Shown here piece by piece: positions 12,001-24,753 of a stretch of DNA of 64,000 nucleotides. This DNA comes from Hesseltinella vesiculosa (Eukaryota; Mucoromycota; Mucoromycetes; Mucorales; Cunninghamellaceae). Both the position numbers and the translations under genes were made by a program. The stretch is from positions 62,001-126,000 of the forward strand of contig MCGT01000011.1 of NCBI GenBank assembly GCA_002104935.1. The letters run 5' to 3'. Position 1 is the first letter of the stretch; each line of letters starts with the position of its first letter. The notes under the pieces were generated by a model. The model was given only the letters and a program-made list of their open reading frames with translations. It ran no database searches and was not told the DNA's origin.

Positions 12001-13617
12001 ATGTCACAGTCACCAATGTCAATCACTCAGCTTTGCAACATCAAGGTTGAAACTTTTGATGCCAACGATCCCGACGTCCAGTTAGCCGCTGCGGCTCTGG
12101 ACGATCTTGCCAATGGTAAGACCGTTTGTTCCGTTGGATCTTGGGCCACTTACATAATACTTTTGTTCATTTTAGCCAAGACGAAAATCACTTTACCTCC
12201 CATCTCAACCATGTCAAGCCCTCCATCGACTTCACCAAGCACCCCTCTTGTGTCTACACCTGCAGGATCCATCAAATCAGCACGACAGTCATTCTCCAGC
12301 GACACCGTCAGCCTGGACGATGAAACAAAACAAGAACCTTTTTTGCGCCGTGTGTCCAATCACCCCATTGTCAATTCGGCTCTTCATGCTTTTGGTACCA
12401 CCAAAGCTACTTCAGCAAAGTATGGCAACGACTCTACTTCCCCTGTCTATGATAAATTCAGCAGCAATCCCATGGATGCCGAGGTAGGCTGCTTTTCATT
12501 TCTTTAGCCTTTTCGAACTCACCCTTTTGACTCCCTGTGTTCTGTTGCTAGTCTTTGGATGAAGATACAGTAGCTGCGACTACCGCAATGGCCCGTGCTT
12601 CATTGAATGACAACGAAATCTACCGACGAAAGCAACCCCGTGAAGATAGTTCTTTGCGTAAGTTTTGAAAAACAGAACGGCCATTGTAGATTTGGTCCTG
12701 ACTCCTTTTTTTTTACCACAGACGTCAAAAAGAACAGCTCCCGAACAGGCTCCAGATCTACATCTCCTCATCGCCCTTATACCCTTGCACCTAAAACTCC
12801 CTCTACCATTCATCATCACCGCATCGCTCCCCGTAGCCGCTGGAAGCAGCTGGTTGTCCATGCTGGCTCAGGAGCTGGTACGATGGCTGCTGTCATCAGC
12901 GAAGAAAGCATGAAATGCTTAAAATACTGCTTGACCTGGCTACAGGTAACCTAGACATCATGTCGCATGACGACTGGTACTAAACTCCTTGCTTTACAGT
13001 ATGCAGCTCGGCACATCGAGCAGCAAATGGCACTGCTTCGCAATGTCTTGGTTTCCTTGGCGACTGGCTCGTCATCCAACCCCTCAACCTCATCCAGCAC
13101 ATCCAACAGCACCACTGTTGCCACAGCAAACCCTGCCGGTACATTAGCCTCCATCCGAAAAGAAGTGATCGATACCTTGCGCAAAGTAGTCAGCATCATC
13201 AGCACGTACGCAGGCGCCGGCTTACCTGAGCAGGCCAAAGCCTCGGTACGCAACTTCATCTTGGCCCTTCCAAGCCGTTGGGCTTTATTGAATTCTTCCA
13301 CTACTCAGTCGCCTCTGACCTCGCCCTCTCTGGGTCCTCATACGTCGCCAGAAGTCCAAGACACTTCCATCAAATTGTTAAATTTTGGTAGTGAATCCGT
13401 TGAAATGTTGCAGTCTGTGTCCAACGTGTTTTCCGACAGCATCGACCGTGCTGAGCTATGGCTGGATCGCTTGCATGCCGTTGGCGTCATCCGCCGTCCC
13501 ACACACAGACAACAGCGCCGCTCCTCCAACAACAACCAGGAGCCCGAAATGCCCATGGAACCTATTCGTGAACAACCATCCACTTCAGTCAAACCGGAGT
13601 CCATGGATACCGACTAA
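12001..13617 (+). CDS. OPI1: Opi1-family transcriptional repressor of phospholipid genes
   Basis: Opi1 represses inositol/choline-responsive phospholipid genes and is held at the ER by phosphatidic acid and VAP-type proteins in yeast. Five exons (12001-12115, 12176-12483, 12552-12657, 12722-12945, 13000-13617) give 456 aa. The conserved core includes SRWKQLVVHAGSGAGTMAAV, then ISEESMKCLKYCLTWLQYA and a helical segment beginning HIEQQMALLRNVL, matching the Opi1 family. The N-terminus holds DPDVQLAAAALDDLA, similar to the family's N-terminal corepressor-interaction helix, preceded by ETFDAND (residues 17-23), which resembles an FFAT core. The linkers are Ser/Thr/Pro-rich. ATG 12001 is used because it starts the first exon after a pyrimidine-rich leader. 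Confidence 0.88.
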
Positions 13618-13786
13618 AAGAAGCCATGGCACCATCTGGTCCACCCGATCTTGATCAAATCCCCACTTTTTTTTTCCTTGACCCCAATTTTATGATTTTT
13701 TTTTTTTGTGATTCCTCTCCAATCCTTTCATCTGAATTTTTTTTTTCTCCAACCCTTGATTTGACTTGTGACCTACCCCATCCACA

Positions 13787-13792
13787 AATAAA
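13787..13792 (+). terminator. AATAAA polyadenylation signal candidate for OPI1
   Basis: AATAAA lies 170 bp after the OPI1 stop and about 70 bp before the convergent separase stop, so the two genes share a short 3' intergenic space. Confidence 0.45.
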
Positions 13793-13863
13793 GCCATTTG
13801 TTGTATGCATGCCAAGTCGTTTTCATTCTTTTTATTTTATTTTTTAAATTTGAAGCTTGTGGG

Positions 13864-16800
13864 TTAAAGGGAGCAAGGGTCGCTCAAATACACAGGCACA
13901 CCATAGACAATGGGTGCGGCACCTAAAAATCAATGTGAAATCGAAAACCAGTCAGATCGAAAAAAAAAAAAAAAACTCTCGCGGGTTTCCCCAGAAATTT
14001 TCTTACCAATGAGGTACGGGAGAGGGCATTCATCACGTGACTTCGTCAATGCTTCCACCAAGGAATCACCAGTGTAAAGGTCATTGGAGGCCAACAATCC
14101 CCATCGCTCCATCATTTTCTTTGAAAGTCGATCGATGCTCTTGTCAGTGACATCCCAAAGGTTGGCAACGACCGAAGCACTGGAAAGAGAAATCCAAATT
14201 GAGTTTTGGTAAATTTTTGTGACCTAATCTTTTTACCTTCCACCAAGCAAATAGTTGAGCACATAGCCATGAGGATCGTAGTCACCTTGAGATTGTAATG
14301 CGCCACTGCTGCATCCCATCAAGATAGCCACCGGACAACGAGGCAGCTGACGGATCACTTGACCACGAATCATTGATTGACCAGCGCTATGACCAAAGTA
14401 CCTAGAGCAAAAAAAAAAAAAAAAAAAAAAAAAAAGGGGGATCAGCAAGGTTCCTATTTTTGGCTCAGCGTTGTTGAATTACATGTAGATATCCTTCTGT
14501 TTCAAGACCGAGCGGCATTCGAGTTCGCTGGGCTTTTTCTGTACATGACCCTCCCATGTTGGCATGCTGAATGAAGAACATTGGGTAAGTACGCCTGACT
14601 ATAACTGATTCACAGATGGGGATTACGTGGCAAAGGTATGCTGGAATTCTGCCTGAGTATGCTTAAGATCACCGCTGGGATTGAGCACGTAATAAGTTTT
14701 GGACCCTTGCACAGTGATATCTGTCCAATCTTCTGCGTATGGTGAGATGCTGTCAAGATTGATCTCGTCGTCCTCATCTTTCATGTCCACGGTACTCTTG
14801 CCTTGGCGAGAGCGTTCCTTGATCTCGTTGGCTTGTTCATTCGCCCTGGCATGTCCATAGAGAATGCGGTCGCGCAAAAATGACAGGCATGGGACACGGG
14901 AAGTCGGTTGCTGGCGCATAATCGGTAAGTTTTCAAGCGGGAGAGACTGTGTGTGCTTGTCAGGGATCAGGATGACATGGCTGTTTTCAATACGTTGCAT
15001 AGTGTCGATACCGCGCAGCAATGCTTCGTCATGATAGTGTTTCAAGGCGTCGATCAGTTGCTGCGAAATCTGGTTGACGACAGCAGCAGGGCAATTGGTG
15101 TAAGGTTGCACAGCGCCGGTATGCTTGACGTCTGTAGGTTGCGACAGCAAAAAGTACACTACATCGTTGACATCTTTGATTTCAGGTGCAAGGCCCAATC
15201 GCAGGATCATATGCAGCAATCCATCGGAGAGGTCCACAACTGACTTTTTTACATGTTGGGCAAGGATGTGCTGGACTTTTATCTTGAATTCTTCGAATAA
15301 TGGCTTACATACTGCAAACTGGCCGCACAGCATACCCTATGGAAGAATGGTAGAGAAGCCGAGTTACCAAGGGATATTCCTTGTGTTTTTTTTTTTTTTT
15401 CATTTCTGTACCTTGAATCCTCCAAGCCAGGAACTTTCGATTTGCTCGAGTAGTTTCTTCATACGCGTATTGAGTTGTGATCGAGTCATCCACCAATCTT
15501 CAATTTGCTTTTTGGTCATGGACGTTTTCTTGGTATGGATAGTGTGATCGCTGTGCTGGATGATATCTTGGAATTCGCCAATAGCTTCATCAAACCCTAG
15601 GCCAGTCGGACCGCCCGTGATGCCCAATGCCTGCTGACGCTGGAGCATGGTGCGGTAGATGGGCAGCTTGACGACCAATGGCGGCTGACCAGCTCGATAC
15701 TGGGCCACGTACAATGCATTTGTGTTGGGGTCAAACGACAAAGAGCAGACGGTCCATGGCGATGGCAGAATGTTAATGAACTGGGTTTGGAATTCGCCTT
15801 CGTCATATTCGTGTTCTTGTTGGTAAAAGCCTTGCAGGGTGTTGTAATACGAGCGCATTTCGCGGGAGAGTATATTTGCAGGAATAAGGTTGCGCTGGGT
15901 ACGCACTTGCTGTTGATCGGTTGATAGTTCTAAATCATCAGGCCAGGCTAGGCCATTGACGGCAAGGGACGATGGAACCCGGAGCTTTTGGTCGATGCAA
16001 GTTTGCATTTCACGTCGCAGGGAGATGTTTTTTGCCATATCAAAGTAATAGGAGGCCATCGCCGCATGGTTGCTGACCATGCCAGCAGATGCTGACGATA
16101 ACTGGCTCTTGAAGAACGTGCCTGTGCCAAGATCCAGGCAGATTTGCTGGACAAGTTTCACAGTTTCAAGGTTGGCGCATGAGCGGTGGGTATAATTCAG
16201 ACGTTCCACGGCATTCGACAGGTGCTCACGAATGAGGTTGCTCGAGTTTGATTTTGTCAATAGGCGGCGACTCGAGGAAGGTGTAGAGTAGAGCGTAGGG
16301 AGCATCAGCACTAAATTGAGCACGTAAAACAAAACGTGGGCATGGTGTCACTAGGGCTCTATCTCTCTGTCTCACCATCGACATTCGTGACTTTACCTTC
16401 TTCCAATTTACCAGATTCCTTGAGATTCTTGTTGACTAGAGCCAATCGAATATGTGCTACGGTGGCATTCAAGAGGTCCTATCGATAAAGCAAAACAAAA
16501 AAGAAGGTCATTGTGATGCGGGGATATTTATCTGAGGTTCTTACTTCTCTGAGTTGCATGTTCTGGCTATTCAAGTTCTTGTCCAAAAGCGACAGTCCAG
16601 CTGAAGCCAATCCATTTTCGCCCATGATAACGGCTGTGGTAAAAAGAAAAAAGTCATCGAGATAAGTTCAATATTGTCGAGTATTTTGTCTATTTTCTAC
16701 CTTTGCAAATGGTGTTCAGGCCACGTTCGAGTTGAATGGTTTGACATTCGAATTGGAGAGAATCTAAATAAAATATACTGCATTGTTAGCGCGATGACAA

Positions 16801-19800
16801 GGTAAAATGAGGATGATAGTACCTTGGGTGGATTCCATGGCATGAGCCTCTCGGGCAATGCTGACTTGGCGTTCAAAATCATCGTCGCTATATTTGTATA
16901 TGAGAGGTTGAACCATATTTTTTTTTTCCAAGCCGATTTTTTCTTACCAATCCACAAGCTTTTCAATGGAAGAGATGTACCCAGGCTCCATGATCTTTCG
17001 CAGTAGCTCGTCCACGTTGTCATACGACACAATCGATTCTTCCAGGAACATTTGATTAGCATCGACGTTCCCAATGACAGACTTCAGCCGAGCTTCATCA
17101 TGCAAATGTCGCGGACCCTAAATTTCATTTGGGAAAGTGTAATATTTTGTCAAGCGCATTCCTTGACGGTAGTTGTGCAATAGGTGTATTACCTTTGGTT
17201 GGAGGTCATTTGCTTGTTCCAGGGACGCACGGCTCTTATCCAATTGGCCAGATTGCAGGTAGGATTCGCTAAGCAGCAGTTGGAAGCGGAAGACCAAAGC
17301 ATTGGACTTCACCTTTTCACCTAGCTGCCGCCCCTGGGTCAAAAAGTATTGGGCATCACGCCAAGTACCTCGTACCATATGTAAATGACCTAATCTCTGC
17401 AAACAGGCAGCAAGTTTCTACAAGATTTTTTTTTTTAAAAAAAACAAAGTGGTTTGTGAATGGCCGAGCGCATAGAACAAGCTGGGATGAGAAAAACGTG
17501 AGCTTTACCACAGTCAGCGTCCATTGGAATTCCTTAAAAGTGAGTTCACTGGCCAAGGACGAGGTCATATCATTTTGCGTCGCCCTTGATTTGCGTTCAT
17601 CTGCGAGGAAAAAGGACTCACTGCTGGCGGAGGAGCTGTCTTGTCGATGCGATCGTTGGGCTTTGTTGGCTTTTAGGTAGGCGCTGAGGATCTGGAAACA
17701 CGATGTGCAATCACGAATGGCAACATCCAAGGATTCCTGGTAAAGAGGGGAAAATATGGTTCATGAGCTGCGCAGCATACCATGAAAGGAGAGCAAGGAA
17801 ATTGTTCCTAACTTACAGAATACATGGATACCAACGATCTTGTCAAATGTGAATCGGCTGCGAGGAAATGGATGGTAGCTTGTTCTCGATAAGAGCGTAT
17901 AGACTTGCTTGAACTTTGATTAAGCGACAGGGTCAGATTGTTCCATTGATGGCGAGCTTTGTTAAAGGTGGATTTGCTATTTTTTTTTTTTTTTTGGGGG
18001 GGGAGGGGGGGGGGAGAGTGGAATGATCAGTTCAATGGCGCACTGTATTGGCAGGCTCTCTTTTTTTTTCTTTTTTTCTATTCATCGTTACCTGTCGTCA
18101 AATTCGCCCAGTGTGGATAAATGATACGAGTAGTAAATGGTGAAATATAGCCGGGCCTGCGTTGAGCAACGTGCTGACGGCAAAAGTTGATTCAGATGCG
18201 TGTATTCAATTCTTGCTTTGCCAGAGTAACCCATGTTGGTGTAAATGGTGCCGATGTCAGTCAAGATCATGATGGAATCTAAACACGGAAGGAGGCGTCA
18301 ATAAAAAATGCAGGAGGCAGGTCAACTCAATAAATTACCAGAGACGTGATCGGATTGAGAATCACGTAACCCGTTATTCAGCTTGAGCATCATTCGGAGG
18401 ACATTGATGCGCAACGTGTCAAAGCCCATGACAGCAAATAGATCGGATAGCACCCCTGAAAGAAAAGAAAACATCGACCCAGCAAAGTTAAAACGAGGAG
18501 ACGAGCTAATTAAACCAGGTATACTGAACCTACGGAAGTGGTCGTACAAGCGGTCAAGATCATCAACACAGGCACAGACGTGTTCGAGGTCTTCTTTGGA
18601 GGTGGGTGCTAAGGTGAGAAATAAAAATGGATCAGTGGACCTTTTTCCAAGAGCGACCGATCAAAGCAGTGCAAGCGGGGCTTACCTGGTGAGGTTATGC
18701 TTGTGACTTTTTTCAGCAGCATTCCCCAGTGGTGCAAGGCAGTGACAAAAGGTTTGTCATTCATGTCGTTCAGTTCTCGGCGGAGAATCCCAAACCATGA
18801 AAACGATAGGGCCAGGTAATGCCGGCGATAGTTCAAGAGATTGCTATCTTGTCCATAATCCTAAAGCGGCATTGTAAGTCGGACGCCCGGCCTTTTCTCT
18901 GAAAAGGCATTTACCTTGGATGACTTTAGGAGCTCTTGGGCTTCCAGGACCAAGTTGAGGGCTGTCTTGATGGACTGCTCATTAGCGGGGCTTTGTGTAT
19001 GGATCATTTGCACCTTCGTTAACAACACCCTACCAAAAGAATGAAAAGAATGAGTCATGGAACGAACACAACCTTTTCCATGTTGAGTTTTACCTAGCTC
19101 GGCGAATGGGGTATCGGTCTTGACTATACTCATTCAAAATGGCAGCGATCAAGTTATTGATTTCCTTGGAAAGGTTCATGCGGTGAGAGAGGAGGAGGAA
19201 GATTTTGAGTTCACATTCATAAACAACGGCTTTTTGTATTGGGGTAAGGCCAGCCATTTTCAAGTAGCCAGAGGCGTAAGTTCCTTGCTCGTGGTCACCC
19301 ACCGAGGTACGCAAGAATCTGTCCATCAATTTAGGAATCAAGGGCTGCTGCACGGCAAGCCTAGCCACCGTCAGGGAATCAGCCTTGTCAATAAATGCTA
19401 AAATGTTGGATTGGGGAACGCGTGCGAGAGCGAGACGAAAATTGCTGAGTGCCCCCTGTAAAAAAAAAAAAAAGTTAGCATAGGACACTTTTTTTCAGTT
19501 TTGATTCAAATTGCCTCAAAGTCACCAATCTTTTGACAGCAAGTGCCCAGGACTTCATAACGTTTGGTTAATTGGAGGCGACCGGCGTCCGACTGGGAGC
19601 GCTGTTCATCCTTTTCCAGCAAGGTACACGCCTTGCGAAGTGGGTAGACGGCGCTGCTGAGATTACCGGCTGTCACCATAGCAGCGCCAAGCGTGTAGTA
19701 GGCAGAGGAAATCCAGCGGTAGCCTGATGCAAAGCCATTGTCGGTGCAAATTTGCTCCGCAGGGGCCAGGTAGTCGAAGGCTTGGTAGTGGGACACCTCG

Positions 19801-22092
19801 CGCTTGACATCAAAGGCAGTTTTGGACAAAAGAATCATCGTGTCCACATAAGTCAGTAAGATGTCCTTGGGAGATACGATGGTTTTCATACGTCGATTGC
19901 CACTGATCCAGCCCTGAAAGAAGGAAAGGTGAGCCATACCCAGCCATTTAGCTATTTTTATCGTCTGTTGGATTACCATTGTCTTGATGAGATCTAGATG
20001 CACAAGAATTAATTCAGCGCATTGCTCAAGCACTTTGGTCAAAATGGCAGTCGTTTCATGATCGGCTGGGTCCAGAGAACCGAGGCTGGTGATAGATGCA
20101 GGTGACGACACGGTGCTTTTGGATTGGCGCGAATCCCAGTATTTGTTGCAGTTATGGCGGAAGGTATTCAGTGTCTTGCAGAGCTTGAAGACGGTTTGTT
20201 CCGTATAGCCATCGTTTGGGATTGTGGTGGTGTTGACGGTTTGCAATAGGCTTTGGATGTCCTTTGAAATTTTGGACAAGGTCATCACCAATGCAGGATC
20301 TGGTCACGAGCGGAAAGAGAGATTGTGAGAGGGTTTTTTTTTTTTTTTTTCAAATCCTACCATCGGCCATGGCTCGCTCTGTTTGCAGCGCGCAAAGCGA
20401 GAGACGGGCGTGTGTGATGTTGGCGATGTGATAGTAATGAGATTTTGAACTTGGTATGACTTCCAAGGATTCCAGGATTGTCTTATACGCCTCAGCCATG
20501 TGGTCTTGGTTATGTGCCTTTAAAATAAATCATGAGTTTGCAAACAGCTGGAATCATGTCTCGAGTACCTTTTTGGCAATGTAGGCGCAGTATTCGCAGA
20601 AGACCAGGTATGCTTCCAAATCTGCCGGGTTGTCATTTTGAGGTTTGACCAGGTGAATCAGCTCAAAGCAATACTTTTGAACCATATCGTAGTTCACTAC
20701 ATCCACATTTTTAGTCAATCTCCCAACTTTTTTTTTTTTAGTTTACCTTGGGCAGAGCTTTTTTCATAGCCGACAGCGAGTCTCACAAAGCGATCACAGG
20801 TGGACGATGTAGGCATGGCTCCGGAATAACACCCAGCTTGGAGAGCCAGTACTTGAAGTGCAAAAATTTGCAATGGGTCATCTGTATTGGAACGGGTAAA
20901 ATAAACATTGGTGAGCAAAGCGTCCTTGGTCATTTTTTTTCTTTTTGGTGGTTCAGCGCATTTACCACAGGATGGCGACTTGGCCGTCAGCTTGAAGAGG
21001 TGTCGCTGTAATAAATCCAACTGTTTCTTCGCCATGGGCTCATCGGAAGCCATCAAGGATTTGCACCAGTCAATAAAGTTTCCAGGGCGATCCAGCAACA
21101 CAGCCAGGTACTATCGAAAGTAGAAAAGTAAGAAGCCATTACCCAAGGACAGGAGACGAGTTATATCTACCTTGAGGAGTGTGCCATCATGAATATCGCA
21201 CCAAGCCCGAATGGCGTTCATTTGATAGGCCAGGATCAACAGGACCATGCTTTTGTCGTTGATCCGAGCCTCCATCGGAAAGGTAAACAGGTCAGCATAC
21301 TTGGTTAGCATGTCTTCATCGGTAGAAGACATAGTGGATAGACGACCGCCAGCAAAGATAACTTCGGTGCCTCGTTGGTGCTGCTGTTGTAGTGAAAGTG
21401 AGGTCAAGGCGGCAGATTGGTTGGAAGGGAGCAAGGCACGGCGTTGCTTTGAAGGCGAGACATCTTTGGCGTTTTTTGGAGCAACAGGTAGGCTGATGTT
21501 ACTATCATTGCAGTTCAAGGATTTGTTGGTTGTTGTCGTCCCTTGGCGAAGGTTCAAAGTCAATGTTTGCTCCAAAGGCACATTGGCAAGATCAGCAAGT
21601 TGGCATCGGAATCGTCGAAGTTCGTCCAGGGCACGAGCCCACTAGATTAAAAAGAAAGTCAGCCCTCTCTGTCTAGATGAACAAAGAAAAGACGCTGTCT
21701 ACCTCGCCCAAATCCACCAGTTTGCAGATAAGATTGGAGGTGGTTTTTTCCATGTCCATGGGCTTGAGTGCAGTAAACGATTTCATTTGTTGAAGTGCCT
21801 GAGTAGCGTAAAAAGAAGTGTCGATCAAACAGTGCTTGATGCTGCTGTGGTTGCCAGGATGAGATCGTTTCCATTCTTTGAAGGTCTTGAGGGATTGAAT
21901 ATTTTGATTGACGATGCGAATGGCTAAAGGAGCGTATTGCTGGGCCTTGATTTTGATTTCTTGAGGACTGATTCGTTTGCCATCAGATTGAAAAGGGCCC
22001 AATAAAGTGTTGCGGACAGACGACGACAGCTGTTCGTTACACTTTGAGAAATCTTTTAATGACAATAACAAAGGATTCGATGGTATTGCCAT
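13864..22092 (-). CDS. ESP1: Separase (cohesin-cleaving cysteine protease)
   Basis: Separase cleaves the cohesin kleisin at anaphase onset and is held inactive by securin. The gene has more than twenty small exons. The 3' ones are 14627-15336, 14483-14566, 14237-14401, 14007-14179 and 13864-13922. They encode TYYVLNPSGDLKHTQAEF, KDIYMYFGHSAGQSMIRG (catalytic His in GHS), CPVAILMGCSSGALQSQGDY (catalytic Cys in MGCSSG), LLGGSASVVANLWDVTDKSID and the C-terminal end APIVYGVPVYL. Upstream exons encode a long helical-repeat region typical of the separase N-terminal part. The start MAIPSNPLLLSLKDFSKC (22092) was chosen because upstream codons are low-complexity Phe-rich leader sequence. From the span minus introns I estimate roughly 2000 aa. 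Exon limits in 16.3-22.0 kb were not all resolved. Confidence 0.92.
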
Positions 22093-22359
22093 GATAAAGG
22101 AAGATAAAAAAAAAAAAAAAGTTGGAAAGAAAGAAAAATAAAAAACACCTAATGAGAATGAAAAAAAAAAATCAACGCGCTTCAAGCTCAAAAAGCCATT
22201 TTAAAAGACCGTCCTCGGTGGAGGCGCATGTCCTGACCAAAAGGTTTGGGCACAAAGACAACGTGAGTTTCGAATATTTAACAAAATAAAATGGATGACA
22301 CACAAAAATGGGAATAAAAAAAAGAGGATAGCAACAAAAAAGGGAATGAATAGGTAAGC

Positions 22360-23016
22360 CTAAGAGGTTGTGCGTTTATGATGAGTTGAGGCTGCACGGC
22401 GCATTCTTGTCATGAGTTGCTTGCCGACATGAACAAGCGAAGCTCGCTTTACGTCAGAGTGACTGGAGGCAGATGCAAGGCCAGCTTCAGCAGGGACGTC
22501 GTCCGTGGCGAGGTCATGGGGCAGGTGCTGTAGCCACTGCTGCAGTTGCTGGGAGTCTGATGCTTTTTGGATTTCTCGTTGCTGCTGCTGAGCTATCAAC
22601 AAGGCAGGATCAGCAGTCATCAAGACCTGGTCATCATCCTCTGAGCGTGCTTGCACCAGCAAGTCATAGATATTGTCGTTTTCCACGATATCCACATCGT
22701 CGTCCAAATCGCCAAGAAACGACGAGGTCATGGTGTCAGCCGAGAGAGTGGATTGTTGCAGTTTGTCCAATATCACGTCCAGATCCGGCCGAGTTAGATC
22801 ACCATCAAAACTGAAACCAGGCTGGCGTCCTTTTGAATTGGGCAACGCATCCCCGGCAGGACTGCTGATGTCCTGTATATCCAGCTGATGCTGCCAATCG
22901 ATGGGTGACACGGGCTTTTTCGAAGGTGTGCTGGCAAGCTTTGGAGTGGGTGATGCTTCAGGGAAGTAAAGAGGGGAAGGTGTATTATTGGCATTGGACC
23001 ATTCAGAATGGGCCAT
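22360..23016 (-). CDS. Unrecognised acidic/Gln-rich protein (218 aa)
   Basis: This is an uninterrupted reading frame from ATG 23016 to a stop at 22360. The N-terminal half is Pro/Ser-rich (SPLYFPEASPTPKLASTPSK). The middle is acidic (GDLDDDVDIVENDNIYDLL). A Gln-rich helix follows, and the C-terminal ~35 residues are basic (GKQLMTRMRRAASTHHKR). There is no signal peptide or membrane segment, and I recognise no domain. It is divergent from the membrane-protein gene at 23258, sharing a 241-bp intergenic region, and tail-to-head with separase. The coding composition and the ordered charge pattern support a real gene, perhaps a regulatory or adaptor protein, but function is unknown. Confidence 0.7.
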   Translation of the reverse strand: MAHSEWSNANNTPSPLYFPEASPTPKLASTPSKKPVSPIDWQHQLDIQDISSPAGDALPNSKGRQPGFSFDGDLTRPDLDVILDKLQQSTLSADTMTSSFLGDLDDDVDIVENDNIYDLLVQARSEDDDQVLMTADPALLIAQQQQREIQKASDSQQLQQWLQHLPHDLATDDVPAEAGLASASSHSDVKRASLVHVGKQLMTRMRRAASTHHKRTTS

Positions 23017-23257
23017 TGTTTAAAGAATGAACAAACGAATATGAGCAAAAAAAAAAAAAAAAGAATGAGAAATATGGGTGCCTGCCCCTGCCGGATTTAC
23101 GTGCAAAAAGACGCTTTGCCTTTTTTGGTCCGTTGCCCTTTTTCGCAAAGAAAAAGAAAAAAAGCGTGGATTCTCGGATTTTTCATTAGTGGATTTTTGA
23201 CCCTTTTTTTTTCTTTTTCTTGGTTTTCTCTTTTTCGAAACGAAAAATATATCCATC

Positions 23258-24346
23258 ATGTCTAAGCGTTGCTGTTGCATTGTTCCTTTACGACCAGCAA
23301 ATATCCTTATTGGCGCCCTTGTTACGGTAAAGGGTCCTATTTACGATACTGTCACATTGAATTCACACCTCGTACATTTTTTTTTTTTTTAGTTTGTGTC
23401 AATCATTCTGTTGGCTCTGACGTTTACAAAGAAAAATCGTAAGTCCATGTGAATCGGTTGTCACGAAATCTAACCGACGACCCTTCCCTGTTCTTTCACA
23501 ATAGCCATGGTCATGCACTTGGCTATTGTCAATAGTGGCTTGCCTTGGCTGTATGTGATTATTTGTGGTAAGATAAAGTTGACCAGCCACACCTTTTTCA
23601 AGCTCTGTTTAACGAAGCCTCGTTTTATAGCTGCATCGGCCGTGGTGGGCATCTTTGGTATCTTGGCCGGTACGGTGGTAAGACAAAAAAAAGAAGGTTT
23701 ATGTCGGTGGATCAGGGGGGTCACAGTCATTTATTTCCATTAATTGATAGGGCAAGCTTGCGTTGATGCGCATGTACAAGTTCATTTTCTGGATCTTTTA
23801 TGTGTTCCTCTGTATCTGGCAAGCCGTCGATTTCATTGTCGCTTTGACGTATCGAAGCAAGAGCTTGGATACCTGCAATGCTGCCAACGGCAGCAATCAG
23901 GCTTCGGGCTCGGGCAGCAGCAGCGTGTCTGTGGGCGATCTCCAAACTACCTTTTTGGGCATGGATATGGGCAATGTGTATGGATTGGCAAACTGTGACC
24001 AAGCTGTTCAAGCCGGCGTCATTGGTCTGGCGATCCTGTTGTTTTTGGGTGCTATCTTCATGGTAGCCATGAAAAAAAAAAAAGGATGGTTTATATCGAA
24101 AAAGACTAAATTAGCCTATTTTATTCTGCATAGTTCTACTTTGGCACCATTGTCAATGCCTACACTCGCCGCTTGCGTGAAGGTCGATTGGGTCACCGTC
24201 TTCGTGATGACGAATGGGATAGCAATATCAGCGATTTAACCAGTGCCTATCGAGCCGACGCCAAGGCTGCCCCTCGGTACCCTTTGAAACCTCTGAAAAA
24301 GAACAAAAAGTCGGGCCTTTTGAACAAATTCAAGTTTGGCAAATGA
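23258..24346 (+). CDS. Four-helix membrane protein, function unknown (249 aa)
   Basis: Six exons (23258-23326, 23393-23438, 23505-23567, 23631-23677, 23751-24062, 24134-24346) join to 249 aa. After a Cys-rich start (MSKRCCCIVPLRPAN) come four hydrophobic segments: ILIGALVTFVSIILLALTF; a helix around MHLAIVNSGLPWLYVIICAA continuing through VVGIFGILAGTV; KFIFWIFYVFLCIWQAVDFI; and AGVIGLAILLFLGAIFMFYF. A Ser/Gly-rich extracytoplasmic-type loop with two Cys separates helices 3 and 4. The ~60-residue C-terminal tail is basic (PLKPLKKNKKSGLLNKFKFGK-like). The layout resembles small fungal tetraspan/MARVEL-like proteins, but I do not recognise a named family. The N-terminal Cys cluster suggests palmitoylation, which is inference. 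Confidence 0.8.
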
Positions 24347-24391
24347 TCTTCCCTCTCTACTTTTTTCTCTCTCCCTCTCTCCTGTACCTAT

Positions 24392-24753
24392 CATTCTCAT
24401 AAATGCTTGGACAAATGTCGTAATAAGCAGCCACTCTGAGAAAGCTCTCATTCACGCGATAACAGTAAAAAAAAAACCGATTATTGTTTTACGCACAAGG
24501 AAAAAAAACAATCACGATTGCCATTAGCAATCGTTTTATGTCAAAATCATTGGCCACAAGAAGAGGATAGCATCAATGATCTAATGCTCACTGTTCATTT
24601 ATTTGAGTCGATAAATCATCTAAACACAATGGAGACAAGCGTTGGATGACGAGGGAGCGTTCATTTGAATCCACACTGGTGAATCAAAGAGATCCAGCAT
24701 GCGCTACTAATGATAGTCTATATACAGGACGAAACCTGTATATAGCAACCATG
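24392..24753 (+). repeat. Left inverted repeat of a ~2.46-kb element
   Basis: This stretch reads as the reverse complement of 26477-26847 with scattered differences. Shared blocks include 'attctcataaatgcttgg', 'cagccactctgagaaagctc', 'gcccacaagaagaggatag'-type sequence and CAGGACGAAACCTGTATATAG. Its inner end carries a perfect hairpin at 24718-24745 (11-bp stem, loop ACGAAA). It begins only 45 bp after the stop of the membrane-protein gene. Confidence 0.85.
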
